The position numbers and the translations under genes are program-made. Source: Chamaecrista fasciculata (taxonomy: Eukaryota > Streptophyta > Magnoliopsida > Fabales > Fabaceae). Taken from it: DNA of 64,000 nt. The notes below the pieces were generated by a model. That model saw only the letters and a list, made by a program, of their open reading frames with translations. It made no database searches and was not told the DNA's origin. How positions within the stretch are numbered: position 1 is the stretch's first letter; each line of letters starts with the position of its first letter. This document shows positions 50,590-63,804 of the stretch, in pieces. The stretch covers positions 70,335 to 134,334 of the forward strand of contig QANZ01052559.1 of the NCBI GenBank assembly GCA_003254925.1. Direction: 5' to 3'.

Positions 50590-52922
50590 TTAATGTACTC
50601 TATTATCAAGGACTATGATGAACTTAAATTTTTTTTTTTGTTTTGTTTATTTAATTTTTGTTTTGTATTGTGTTAACTGTGGATTTCAAGGTCTCATTTT
50701 ATTGAGTTTCCATGTTTTAGGACCTTGAATTGTAGCTTCTTTCTTTCTTTCTTTCTTTTTTCGGAAACCTTAAATTGTAACTTGGAATGTCGAGAAGAAG
50801 TTGAAATGTACACAATTCTTCATGTGAAGCGATTCGAGGCTGAAAGGAATAAATTAGTGATGTTGAGTTTTCCTTTTCACCTAGGTGCCTTGAGTATGCC
50901 AAATCAACATTAGTTACACTCTCTCGCTTAAGCGAGATACAGAGCACCTAGACGTGTTGTTGACAGATTTTTGCGTAAAAATAGGTATCAACGTCATTTT
51001 TTGACCTGGGGACCATTTTGGAGGTGGAGAGGTGATCCTAGAGCTCAAGTGATGCACGAAATCAATGAGAAACTTTGGATTCTTACCTGGAAACTTTGAT
51101 TTTGGTGGATTTGAGACTTTGGAAGCGAAGATTTGGCGATTTTCTTTTGGGTTTTTCTCTTTTCTTCTTCTTTAAGTTCACCATGTTTCTAGCTTTTCAT
51201 TGCTTGAGTATGTTAGGTTAGGTTTTATATTTTTATAGTATTAGAACTACTTAGTTATGTAATTTGACCGATTATTTACTTTGGTTATGATTTTGAAGTT
51301 TAATCAATGAGTTTTATATGCTCTTCTTCTTTATTTGGCTATAAATTGATAATTTGTATAAATTACTTTGATTTATGCGTGAAAGAGATTGATTGAAGTC
51401 AAGTCTTATATTCTTTTCCTCTATATTCTATTTTATAATAAAATTTGTTAACATGATATATAAAAAAAAATTGTATACGGCCCACCTAAACTAAATCGTT
51501 TATTTATTTGTTCAACAAGTTCGGGCATGGGATCTGATTTATGGGTCCCTAGGCCGAATTATATCAATTAGCCAAACTAGTCTAATTATGTATTGTATGC
51601 ATGTGAGATTTAAGTTATGAGCTCCTTGTCGCTATGCATGCCCTTTATTTAAAAAAAAAATTTAAATCACAAAAAAATAATAAAAATGATTGAAATCATA
51701 TATGTTTATAATAATAAAATAAATTTTAAATTATTAGAAAGTCAATTAACTCCGCACCATCTTTTGTTTTTTAAAGTTAGTTTATTTGTAATATTTTATA
51801 TATGTTATTTGTTGTTCTTATAGAATCTTGAGAATAGAAGACCCTATGTCATATAATATACTATACTATAGATAAATAAATGTATACTAGAAATTTTATA
51901 TTTTTGAACTAAATAGAAAAATTAGTTTTTGGTTAAAAAAAGAGATATTTTATTTAAAACTAAATTATATACGATGATTTCAGGAAAAAAAAATGAACCC
52001 AAAACTAAAGTAGTGGAGGCCACCCAAAAAGTAGATTTGAGATTTTTTGTTTTTTCTGAGATTTGAGAATAATTGATCAGAAAGTTCAGTATCTTTCATA
52101 TTCTTTTTCAAATATATATATTGGGTATTGGGTATAAGTTCTTAATATGAGATTCCATAAATAAGTAATACTTATGGGGAAGGCACTGTAAAGGACATTA
52201 ATTCTATACCCAAAGGTTGAAGGTACGGTGAAACCAAGATTTGTAGGGTTGATAGAATCTCTTCCATGACTGTAACAGGAACAGAAGTACTTGAGTCATG
52301 ACTCTAATTAGTAATTACTCCATGGACTAGGGTTCGTAGCTGGGAACATAGCACGTTACGTACTGAAGTTTTCCACCAATGTGGACCATGACGTACCAAA
52401 CATCATTGTTATGTTCTTTGTTGAACAAAAGGAAAACGACTACATTGGCAACCTACTAGAAGATATATCGTTTTTCGTATATGCCAAATGATGTAGATAT
52501 TTTTTTGTGTGATACCCAGCGTCGGCTTCACTGGCTTCCTTGTTTCTCTCTCTCTCTTCCCAGTGAACTTTAGTGGTTCTGAAATATTGTGGCTAAAGAA
52601 CGGAAACTATGGAACTGACGCACTTCTGCCAAATCAATTCCCTCACAAATGTAAAACGTGTAGTAACTTTTTTTTAAAAAAATTGTTTACAGAACTTGTA
52701 TAGAACCTTATCAGCCCAAATAGTATTAAAATTTCGATTCTTGGGAATTTGTGTTCCTTTAATTGCGAACAACGAGTGGCAGCCATATAACACGAACTTC
52801 CTATGCCTTAAAAGCCACACACTTGCCGTGACTAATATACAACATATAGGCATGCATACATATTAGTTACATCTCAAAACGCGGAGCCTTAAAACAAGGG
52901 AATCCACGAAAGAGTAAACTCT
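50590..52922. other. Intergenic, no gene recognised
   Basis: A moderately GC-richer patch at 50770-51180 has exon-like composition but no frame with family resemblance. A 'cgcttaagcgag' palindrome there and the purine-rich flanks recall LTRs of Tat/Ogre-type retrotransposons, without a second LTR. The end next to 52923 should hold the 3' end of the kinase gene. Confidence 0.4.
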
Positions 52923-55900
52923 TCAGAACAATTCAAATTCCACATGTTCTCCTGTTGCTTTACACTCAAAATACTTACCCTTGCCCTGTGAGTTCATTTC
53001 TGGAACCCCAAAATCGCAAAACTCTGGAAGCTCTGGTGGGACAGCACAACGAATTAATGCCCAATTAAGGCCCTCGAAGAAGGGATGTTGTTTAATCTCG
53101 GCAGCTCCTTTCTCTGAACCCAAACGATTTTCTGGCTCTTTCATTAACAACCCTCTTATGAGATCCCTGGCTTGGAAACTAACAAATGGGGTGTCAGGGA
53201 ATCTGAGACTTTGCAACACCACATTAGCTAATGTTTCTTCATTATTAACACCTTTAAAGGGTGTTCTACCATATAAAAGTTCATAAAGAAAAACACCAAA
53301 GGTCCACCAATCAACAGCAGCTCCATGTCCCTCTCCTTTAATGATCTCGGGTGCCAAGTATTCATGGGTACCGACAAAAGAATTAGATCTTGCATCAGTA
53401 GGTTCCGCCACAAGCTGTGGCAATGATCTGAGCTGGACAGCAAGATCAGCTTTAAGTTTCCTTGCTTTAGCAGCAGCAGGTAAGAATCTAGGGCTGAAGC
53501 ATGAAACTTGACAGGATGGTTCAATGCAGAATGGCTCAATGCAACTAGACTGTGTACAAGGACCAGAAATTCTTGCAGGATCTGCATCAAAAGATGATCT
53601 CAGAAGTGTTGGGCTCACAGCACACCTTAGGGACAGGTCAAAATCTGTAAGCATAATGTGGCCATCTTCCCGCACAAGAATGTTTTCAGGTTTCAAATCA
53701 CGGTAAACAACTCCAAGCATGTGCAGGTACTCCAGTGCAAGAAGGACTTCAGCAACATAAAACCTGCATGGTTGAAAGATGGATTTATCAGTATACAATA
53801 GTTCAAATAATAACAGCCTCCAGAAAATCAGATTCCAATTGTTTTCAACTTTTCTTGTTGAAAAGAAGAGATTCAACTGCTGATCAGAAAGCCTAGGGGC
53901 AGATTTTGCACTGCAATTTTTGTTGAAATTGTTTTCTCAAATATTACTCACAGCTAAAATTAACGTAGAATTACTTTTAGATTCTTTAAATTAAGTTTAT
54001 CTTCACGTTATAGATTAATCATGTAGACATTGTAGTAGACACCCCCCNNNNNNNNNNNNNNNNNCCCCCCCCCCCCCCCCCCCCCAAAAAAAAGATGATT
54101 TTATCAGATGAAGTGGTGAGCAGGTAAATAAGTAGTTCTGAAAGGTCAAAATAATTAGATTAATATACTTTTACAGTTTAAATCTCACTAAACACATATA
54201 ATTTAACTTCTTGATTTCTCTACTGGTCTTCAATAACAAACATTATTTTTACTATGCTTAAGCAATGCAATATCTGTCACACAAGAAAGTATAAAGAACA
54301 TAGCTTCCTCAACATTTTCAACTGTCATACAAATATATTAACTTCTCTGGTTGAATGAAAAGCATTCAACAGTACGCAAGAACAACTTCCATAGCCTTTG
54401 TAAGACTGCATAACACCAAGCCACAAATAAACCCCAAGCTGACAGAGCAAAACATGACCTAAAATGCCAGCCAGGCGCCAGCTTTAACAGCCTTATCTTT
54501 TCCTTTCCAAACAAAACTACAAGGCAAAAGGGTACATTTCTGACTAAAGCATCACCAAAGGAAAGAATCAAAACAAAAGCAGGTAGCATAAAACACATTA
54601 ACAAACATCTAACTTAAAGCAACTCCATCCAGCAGCGACCATAAGAGTCATTGGGATGATTTCATCATCTAACTTTTGCTCCACCAAAATTACATTTAGA
54701 ACCAATTATCAATCCAAAAGAATGACAGGATAATTAACCAAGTAATCAATGAGTCCAATTAAATTGAAATATACTATAACCAATTTTCCGTGACTTCAGG
54801 ACTGATGCAACCTACCAAAGTGCATAAATATCCTAGAACACAACGTAGAATTCAGATTTGGTATAAAGCAGCAATGAACCATATATTATATTGAAGTAAC
54901 AAGTCAAGACCCATTTACAGCACTAAACACTCGCACACACACAACATATATGTTTGACAAAGTCAGACCATTAACTTAGGCAATACTATATTCTAAAAAT
55001 TAAGCAAATTAACTAGACTTGTTCTTTGTTTGTACCAAGAGTTACTTGAGGCATGACATTATTTTATTGCACCAATCCAAATTTAGTATGCTGGAGGTTG
55101 GCACATAATTTGACATTTTGACTACACACAGAATGAAATGTTAATATAAATGTACTGGACATTTGTACTTAGTATCATACCTCGCTGCTGGCTCTGTAAA
55201 ACTTCTACCAGGCTGCTTCTGCCGTAGAACATGAAGATCTCCACCTGGACAATACTCCATGACCAGACATGATAAATTATCTGATGTAAACTGAGCATAG
55301 AGTGTAGGTAGAAAAGGATGATCTAGCATCTTTAAAATGTCTCTTTCAGTTTGAGCCCTGGACATTTTCTTCCTTCTTGCCAAAAACTCATTGTCCATGA
55401 CCTTGATAGCAAATAAGCAATTTGTGCCAATTAGTTCAGCAAGATATACAGTACCAATGTCTCCACAACCAAGTTTCTTCAAAAGATTGAACTGTCTCAA
55501 GCCCAGGGCTCCATGCTGCATTTGAGCTTGACGTATGGCCTGCCACCTAACATCCTTTGACATGTGAGGCCTATTTCCACAACTAGACCCACTCACATTG
55601 CTTTCATCACTGGTACTCGTACTACTACTGTACTCACCTTGACTACTCTTAGAACTCTGTGAAAACTCAAGTTGCTCTTTCAATTTCGTGTTCTTTTTCA
55701 CTTTTGCAACTGCTTTGCTTTTATTACAGTTAGTTGAAGTGGGAACAGGTTTATCTGCATCATAATGTACATTACTGGAGCTAGCTCCATCTCCAGTATT
55801 GGCAGACTCAGGTGCTACAATATTTTCTTCACTTGTACTCTCCAAAGTACACCGACATCTCTCACAAACCAGGGGAGTTGTGCCAGGAACTGATTTAATA

Positions 55901-56958
55901 TTTTTTGTTTCATTGGATGTAGGAGTACTTAGAGCAGAACTAGAATCCTGCTTATGTTTCTTCTTGTTCAAATTCTTGTTCCTCATGACTGATTTGACAG
56001 TACGAGGTGCATTGTGGGACAGTTTGCTCACTCTATTCCCATTTACTGAAGCAGATGTAGATGAGGAAGATGCTGCTTGCAACCTAACTTTCCGCCCAGC
56101 CTTCGACACAGATGCCTTATTGCCTAATTTTTTTGGTGCAGAAGCATTTTCTCGCAACTCTTTTTTGCATCCATCAGTATAAGAAAGAGATGAAGAATTT
56201 GCAGATGTTTGGTTTCCAGTTTGACCCGGATCCAAATGCTTTGATTGAACTCCAACTTTACGTGATGAACTTTCCAAACTGCTTCCAATTGATGAAGTTG
56301 CAGTATCATTTTCTGTGGTTGAGGTAGCAATTTTGGGAGAAGAATGAGCACTGGCACTGGATGACGTGATATTTGCAGTTTGATGTGACTGTGTACTTTT
56401 GTCCAAGGAAAGTGATTTGCTCTCTTCTGACACTAGTGATATTTCAATTCCACTCTCTTTACTCTCATTGGAAGAGAGCCCTAATCGACTGGTTTCTCCA
56501 ACAACTGAATTGTACAAGGCCTTTATTTTCCCAACCTCAGAAATTCTGGGAGAAGTTGTTGACTTTGATAATCGCTTCATAGCTGCCATTTCTGATGCCT
56601 TAGATATACATAGGTCTCTTAATGCCTGCTTCAAAGTTGCAGGTTCAGAAGAAGCAACTCGAGGAGACCGAGAAACACCCACTGTTATTGGCTTTTTTAA
56701 GGCATTTTTCATCTTAGGGTTTGAACCATCTGGCGAAAGACCCAAGTCCTTTGACGAAGTTCTAAGGGTAATTGATTCAAACAACTTATTAATATCATTG
56801 TCTAGATTGTCCTTGTATCCCAGCTTCAGCACCGGAAGCTTCTGACTTTTCTCACCCACACAAAATTCATAATTTGGCTGATAACTCCTTTCAGATTTAC
56901 CCAAATTTAGCTCTTCATCTGCTTCAACAATTTCACAGGTGCCAGAGAATGAACCCAT
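52923..56958 (-). CDS. KIPK-like AGC VIII protein kinase
   Basis: Two coding exons, 56958-55181 and 53763-52923, join in phase (AG|G codes Arg 593) into 872 residues. The first ~490 residues are a long Ser/Thr/Lys-rich region starting [12 protein letters not shown], as in KIPK of Arabidopsis (At3g52890, ~934 aa). The kinase domain follows: glycine loop [14 protein letters not shown] (496-509), ATP lysine AIK (K519), C-helix Glu 538, catalytic loop YRDLKPEN (613-620). The magnesium motif is DFD (633-635) instead of DFG, the hallmark of plant AGC VIII kinases. A Cys-rich insertion with CFSPRF sits before the activation-loop [14 protein letters not shown]. The protein ends FELF, a PIF-type hydrophobic motif that docks PDK1. 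Relatives bind the kinesin KCBP and PERK receptors. The kinase appears intact. The intron (55180-53764) holds the poly-C gap at 54048. Confidence 0.96.
54048..54085. other. Assembly gap (17 N) in a poly-C run
   Basis: Seventeen N are flanked by CCCCCC on the left and about 21 C on the right, inside the kinase intron. The true length of the C tract is unknown. It does not touch coding sequence. Confidence 0.9.
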
Positions 56959-58650
56959 TATGCAGTAAATTGATCAACAGCTTGATTTCAGTGTAGCACA
57001 GCCAAGAAAACAGGATTACCTTCAACGTTCAGTTCTATTCTAATTCATTTCACATGGACTATGTCAGGAACCACAAACTCAAAGGAAAACAGAGAAACAG
57101 CACTCCAACTTATAGAATCCCAACCATTCGTTGGCCACATCAAATTTAAAGACAGAATGGTAAGCACGCTCTTTTATTGTGAGACATTAAACCCTGATAC
57201 AATGGCCAAAACTTTCTTGCATCAGCAAACCAAAAGGAAAGCACAGAAACAAAGTGGTAAATGTGAGGAAATGAAGAGAGCTGAGAACAACAAAAAATAG
57301 AAATCATCAAAAGCATAAGTAAAAATCCTAAAATCAGTAACACCATCAGACAATGGATGCTCAATTGCAGAAAATGTCATATATATCAAATTGAAAACTT
57401 AATAACCAAATACCCTGGCAACTTTTTTCTGCTACATTTCAAATAACTCAGTAACAAAACCAACAATCAAAGCCTTTTCCCACTAGGTAGGGTTGGCTAT
57501 ATCGATCAATTGATGCTAAAGTACTCTATCTTCGCACATGCCCACAATCAAGTATTAATGAATAAATCTTTCTGTATAGTTTTTCCAATAGTTTTCCTTC
57601 GTCTTCCCCTTCTCCGGATTATTGGATTATTACCCATTTGGTCAACTCTACATACTAGAGCCTCCATATGTCTTCTTTGTACATGCCCACAGTCAGGTTA
57701 TTAATGGAAAACAATACAGGTCGTAATATACATGAATTCATGTAGCCAGTCCGATTTTAAGAAAGTATAAAACAAAGAAGAGAAACTAAGAGGAAAATTA
57801 TCGGGACTAAATAACTGGACGTACTAGCTTAAGCTATGTATTAGTTCAGGGCAGAAATTTCTCATCAATTTATTTACAAGTGGTCTGTACCAAGAATGTC
57901 TCCTTGCTGCTTCTGCTAGTAAATAAAGCCAGACTCAAGTGAAAATCACTCAAGTGGAAGGAAACAGAGTCCTTCAAAGCGGAAACTATTTCTTTAAACT
58001 CTTTTAGCCTCCCCCAATCTGCTCAATCAATAGATCCGATAAAATGTGAAGAGAAATGATGTTGCAATTCCCTTCTTGTTCATTCTTAGCGTGACAATAT
58101 TGAGCTAGTAAAGGAGCAGGGGAATGTAAATTTAGAATCGGTTTGCTTCCCACGAAAGCACCCATGGAAGGAAACTTATCAACATGTTGAGATACAAAAT
58201 TAGAAAAAACAGTTCAGTCCGCTGGACTTTTTTGTATGTACCATAAAAAATAACGAAAACTCTTAATTCGCAAAAGAAAAGTTCGAACTATCAGTTAACA
58301 GATTCAGAAAACGTAGATAATAAAAGAACACTATTGACCAGAGTCAGAGCTTGTGCAAATACGGAAACAGCTAGCGCAAGATTAGGCGTAGACAGTGCGA
58401 TCGGAAAGCGAAGCAATACCTGAAAAGGCGGAGAGACATGGGCACATTGACATAAGTTGAAGCGAACAAATCCGTAGAAGAGCCAAAGAAATCAAAGCAG
58501 AGGAAAGGAAAAACCCTAGACTGTTGTGGAAGGAAATGGAGAGGGAATTCAGGTAGATAGAGAAGGTGAAAGAGGGGTAGAGAGATAGAGAGAGAAGGAG
58601 ATGCGCAATGTATGCTACTGTTTCTGCTTTCGGTACTGGGCACTGATTAT
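56959..58650 (-). promoter_or_regulatory. 5' leader and probable leader intron of KIPK-like gene
   Basis: On the minus strand a CT/GA-rich stretch at 58650-58421, including CTCTCTCTATCTCTCTACC and a telo-box-like AACCCTAG relative near 58515, looks like a plant 5' untranslated exon. It ends CTTTTCAG at 58420, followed by GTATTGC, a plausible donor. An acceptor would have to lie near 57000, just before the start codon at 56958; its exact position is not clear. Short plus-strand frames in 57061-57704 look like chance. Confidence 0.45.
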
Positions 58651-58679
58651 TTTGTAGGAACAAGGGCCCCACCATATAT

Positions 58680-61600
58680 GCTGCGTAATTGCAAAGTCCT
58701 ATAATTATATATTATATTATATATTATTATATATTTATTTATATTATATATATAAATATAAATGTATTTCTTTTTTTGTGAGAAGAGGAAATCATTTGAA
58801 AAAATATTCGAATGAGTATAATGGGAATTAATAATTCTAAATTATTCGTCGTATATTATTATGGTTGCCCATCCTTTTTCATTCTCTGCCTGGGTGGGTC
58901 TTGATAGTTGATAGCAACCTTGTGTTTTTTCAATTAAATTAATGTCTCCCGTTTGAAATGAGGCGATCTGAGATTTGCATACGAATAAAATATATTATTT
59001 ACATATTACATAGTATCCAATGCTCTTTCTTTTATGTCTTGCGCGTTTAGGTAGAGCAAATGATTTTTTTTAGTAAGAATTATATCAAATTAAAATCACG
59101 TTTATTTAATATTTTGTAGCTATAATGAATTGGCATGTAATTTATGTTGGAATGGTTGACCTCAATAGTGAATACTGAATAGTGAAACTCGACGTTTTAA
59201 CTCAACTGCAATATTTATGTCTCATATTACAGAGGAATGATTATTGGACGTTGAAGACGTGGCAGAATAGGATTGGATGAAGCATAGTGATTCAAATCGA
59301 TGAGCCTTAGCATCTTGTTGGTAGCCATAATTGATATGAATCACAACAGTGAAACTCAAAGTGGGACAAGTTGAATGTTCTACCAACCAATCACCACGCC
59401 ACTCAACAACACCATCTATTTTCCGTACTAAGGGTTCAATGCAAAGTGGAAACAGCTTTATATATATATGATTCAATGGAGTTATAAAAATATGATGACA
59501 TTGCCAGAAACTCTAAGCTTTTGGGGTGTCCTTGTAATTTTCTTTTCCTATATGATCGATAATTAAATAAAATAAATGGACGACTAACTCAGCAAATGAT
59601 GAACAATCATTGAGATCAGTGGTAATCAAGTGATTACCAAGCAATTGACAAAATAGCTGAGCCTTCCCATAGACTCAAATCAAAAGTCAAAGTGAACGGA
59701 ATTAGTGACTAATCTCAAATCTTACGTAATGATGCGCCAAGTTGACCCAACGGACGTGGCAAAATGTCTACAACCCGTAGACATACAATTGAATTTGGAT
59801 CACGTATATTCCTTTATTTTTTAATACCCTTTTATTTATTTATTTATTCGTATTACTGAGACATATATATTGTAGCTAGAAAACAATCAGAGAGGCATAT
59901 AGGGATGGGAAATATAAAAATAAGAAAAATATATTTGAATTACAAGGAAAGCGAAAGCAAGATAATAAGACTAGGGGGTTATTACGTGTAGTGCCCGAAA
60001 TTGGGAACGCAAAACGGAGTCTCTTTCGTTCTTTCTCTCTTTCTTTTTGTGGCATTGTGTTGAATAATGTATGGTGGCGGTGAGAGTTGTTCTATTTCCC
60101 CTTGTCTCACTCTAAACGACAGCGAAGTTTTAAAAAGGGATTCAGGTAAGTGTGAAAACGGCAGGTCCAATTTAAAACAGCGACCCAACCCCCTCTCACC
60201 TTTCATTTTCACCTTCACCTTATTTATTACCATTTGTACAACACAGACATACATATACATATATATAATTCATTACTGTTTGGTGGCAACCATGAAGTTG
60301 TTCGTCTCTTTCAGTAACTATTATTTTAATGAATTTAAAACCCGACTGTGCCTCTGCTTCCCTCGTTCGTCGTATTCAATATCTCGTACGTAGATAGCCA
60401 CACACATATATATAATATAATAATATTATCGATTTGTTACATGAATATATCAATATGCATCAGTATCACTACTCGAAAACTCGAAAGCAAACTGACTTGT
60501 GGTTGCTTTCTCTTCTTTTCCATTTCTGCGTCCCTGATCGAGATTAAGATGTGAACTAGAAATGGTTGTGACTCGTGACTCGTGTACGCGTAGAAGAAAG
60601 GTAAAGGTAAGCTAACCAACACTTTGCGATTTGTATGGCAGTAGGTATTTAATTAAATGGAAACAAAAAGAAGGATGAGATTGAGAGAGTCCAAAAGGGA
60701 GGCACGTGACACGTGTGAATTATTGATTTCAGTTAGGTCCGAATTAATCATGTTCAATAACGGAAGTCGCAGTATAATTAGACGGAGAAGTGATGTGATG
60801 TAACGCCAGACGAGTGCAAATTTAGGACATAACTAAATTTACATTTTTAATTTTTGTTGCAATTTGTAGGGCCGGTGGGTGTACAATTTCTCCTTCAATT
60901 CCAGCTGATGAAGATAGCAGAGTGACAGAGTGCATTAATCGTCATGTGCCACGTAAGACTGTATCACTAATAATGTAGCCGAATCACTCAATTATTATAA
61001 ATCGCGGGTCCCTAGGAGGCTGAAATTTTAACTAGTGTCAAATTCTGTTGTTATCTTCCAAATCCATTATTTGTGCAAATTCATCATCATAAAATGAGAA
61101 ATCCCTACAAGTGGAATAAGAAGAAGACAGTACAGTGCACCAGTTGTTGGGGATTGCACACAGAAATTTCGAATCGCGTCACAAGCACACTGTCCTTAAG
61201 AGATATTTCGGTATCCCACAGTAAAGAAACTGACACTCTCACAGGATTAAACGAAATCTTTCTCACTGTCACACAGAGAGAGATACAGAATAACAGAAAA
61301 AAAATTAAGACTCACACTTAAAAACAAGAGAGTTGGATCCGTAAAAAAAATGTGACACAGCCACTATATATGTTAACTAATTATTATTAATTAACTTTAG
61401 TAGCCCTTGCAACGTGCATGCAGAAAAGTCTCCAACCAACTGAATGTAACGTTATTCAACGGCTATAATGACCAAGCATCTAACATCACACAACGGATGG
61501 TTTTGACTAATTCATCAGGCTTATTTTTTACGCAAATACATAGGCTTTAGGAAAAAGATAAATGTTTATTAAATTACATTAAATAATTAATATAATTTAA

Positions 61601-62160
61601 TAAAACAATTTCTCAAAGATAAACCCGGATCCACATAGTTTAATAATTAAATTACATTAAATAATTAACATAATTTAATTAAATAATTTTTCAAACTCTC
61701 TTATACAAGCAATCTGAACTTAATTTGACACATCCAATATTTTACTTTGAATTATTTACAACACCAGTACCATGTGGTGTGGGTCTGTGGGGGACTACTA
61801 ACAGGACTAGTTTGGTGGAAAGAGATAGCTGGGGAACTTTTCGTGAAACTTGAAAGGCAATAAGTCCAAAAGAAACAAGATCCACAACTAGCAAGGCTTC
61901 CCTCCCTAAAAACCAACTATGCCCAAAGGCTGTACTTCATAATTTCTTACCTTTTAAGTTTAGACACGTTCCTGCCCCTAAACAAGTGATGCTGTAACAA
62001 ATTAAATAGTTCTTTATCAATTGGTTCTCAATTATTCTCCTCCGTCCCATCCCAAACTGAATTATGGGCTCTCTTTTCCAAGGGCTTATGTTACACTTAC
62101 ACCACTGGATATAACAATATCGATCCAATTTGATCTTACATATGTGGAAGACTGGAGAGT
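58680..62160. other. Intergenic, no gene recognised
   Basis: Begins with a near-perfect TA-rich stretch (58695-58765) likely to form hairpins. The rest is AT-rich, with short frames (59222-59476, 59982-60622, 61073-61321) that have no family resemblance or splice context. A long non-coding transcript cannot be excluded but nothing supports one. Confidence 0.45.
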
Positions 62161-62165
62161 CGGTT

Positions 62166-62500
62166 TCTATTTTTTGGTAAATAGAGATTGCATTAATCAG
62201 ATAAAAAAGCTTGACAGTAAACCAAACAAATAAGAAAATCTAAGACTATGACAACACAAGCCTTCAGCACCTGGTTAAAATCCACAACTAAAGCAACACA
62301 AAAGCAGCAAAACATATATAATTCAGACATCATCATCCGATTCCAATCTTTCGGGGAAACTTCACGCCAGCAAAATCGGCCCCAAAAGTTAAAGACTAAA
62401 AGAAGGGCTTCTCTTCAAAAATCAAAGAGCCCATTCATATCTTTCAGAGCTCTTTCAGCCGAAAGATCAGTACAAGTATGGGCCTCCCGGCGGTGAACAT
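62166..62500 (-). pseudogene. 5'-truncated LINE, last RNase H residues and 3' tail
   Basis: On the minus strand the sequence encodes HRREAHTCTDLSAERALKDM then NGLFDF and a stop. It aligns with REANTCADTLAKRALKDM of the LINE fragment at 10648-11437. A 240-bp trailer follows, ending in TGATTAATGCAATCTC and a short A-rich end at about 62170. It is a second, shorter, inactive copy of the same LINE family on the opposite strand. Confidence 0.75.
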
Positions 62501-62519
62501 GTTTTTCAATCTTTTACTT

Positions 62520-63016
62520 AATTGTATTTTTCAATTAATTTCTTTCAATAAATGAACAACAATCTTCATTGTGTATTTGAATTTGAGTTTTTTTTTTTTT
62601 ATATCAATTTGTCGTTAATGATTAGTTAAAATAAAAGCAATGAAAAAAATCAAATGAACTATAAAATGTTGAAGGACAAAACTGATAGAAAAAGAACATT
62701 AGAAACAAAATTAAAAATTAATTAAAGTATAAGAAAGAAAAGAGTATTTTTACCTTATAACAATGTCTATCAGTTAATTTACAAAAAAAATATGTTTAGA
62801 CGAATAAGGAAAACAAAATTCTTGTTTGAAGGGGCAGGCCTGGTTAGATATCTTTGTTGTGTTCACGGCTCACCTTTCCTTTCTTTATCGGGTCTTGGCC
62901 CCTTGGGCCTTTTTACATTCCAGGCTCAAAACCTTAACAAAACTAATTTAGCCATGTTACATGTAGCCTAACAAGCTATTTTTTTTTGTTAAGTCATGGG
63001 TTCTAAGCAAGGTTAT
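62520..63016. other. Intergenic, no gene recognised
   Basis: AT-rich DNA with T runs; no exon, RNA gene or transposon end was recognised. Confidence 0.45.
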
Positions 63017-63110
63017 AAAAACCGGATCGGACATTCAACCGGTCGAGGTAGGGGTTCAAGGTTCAATGGTTCAACCGGGGTCCAACCAGGGTCAGACCGT
63101 TAGCAAATAA
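63017..63110 (+). repeat. Partial ACCGG-family repeat
   Basis: Begins aaaccggatcggacattcaa and includes 'ggttcaatggttcaaccgg' words like the left ends at 42557 and 49526. No matching right end follows, so it is a truncated copy. Confidence 0.55.
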
Positions 63111-63235
63111 ATAAATTAAAAATAATAAAAAAAGCTTAAAAATGATAAAATTCTAATTCCAATAATATAGATATAGTCAATTTTCATAATATTCATCAAT
63201 ATAATGTCAGTAACACATTTTATGAACATAGCATT

Positions 63236-63412
63236 TAGGGGTGTACACAGGCCGGGCCGGGCCGAGTTTCTGGTCGGCCCGAGACCCGGCCCAGTACAGA
63301 CCCGGNAAAATTAATTTTTTTTTGTTAAAAAAAATGAGGGTACCCCGGGCCAGGTCTAGAGAGACTAGACCCGGACCCGGCCCGAATAGCCTCGGCCCGG
63401 GCCAGACCCCTA
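63236..63412. mobile_element. Small hAT-like MITE, GC-rich
   Basis: Starts TAGGGGTGTACACAGG and ends CCAGACCCCTA. Arms are rich in GGCCGGGCC/GGCCCGGG, strikingly GC-rich against the AT-rich surroundings. The flanking eight bases (63228-63235 atagcatt, 63413-63420 atagcatc) match at seven positions, fitting an 8-bp hAT target duplication. An ambiguous base is at 63306. Short frames across it are repeat translations. Confidence 0.75.
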
Positions 63413-63804
63413 ATAGCATCAATCATGAGAGAACCCAAACGACGCATCCACGAACTGTAGTAAACTACGTTGTGCCTAATCGTTACAAGTTACAACCCAA
63501 GTTGTCCTTCCTATTCGCACATGGGTTTTCTCAAAAATATGTCAATCGAACAAAAACAAAAACCCAGAAATAGGCATCCCCCGTGACTAAATAATTGAGA
63601 TTCCATTACATGATAAATGAAAATCTTAGAAACTAAATCCTTCCACTACAAAAGATCAGTGATACTAAATTAACAATGTACTAAATCAGCAAATTTTAAG
63701 AAGCTCTAAATTGACTGATGCTAGAACAAAATTTTAACAAATTTACAGAAGCTCTAAATTAACAATGTATGACTTGAAGAAAGGAAGTTGAACAAACCCG
63801 CCAA

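Noticed and set aside
50770..51180. GC-richer patch with a cgcttaagcgag palindrome as a possible gene or solo LTR
   Set aside because: No long open frame, no TG..CA ends with a target duplication, and no second LTR; left as unclassified intergenic sequence.
53524..53590. Repeated CIEP motifs in the kinase as a possible novel insertion
   Set aside because: Cys/Pro repeats of this kind are normal in the activation-loop insertion of the D6PK/KIPK group of AGC VIII kinases.
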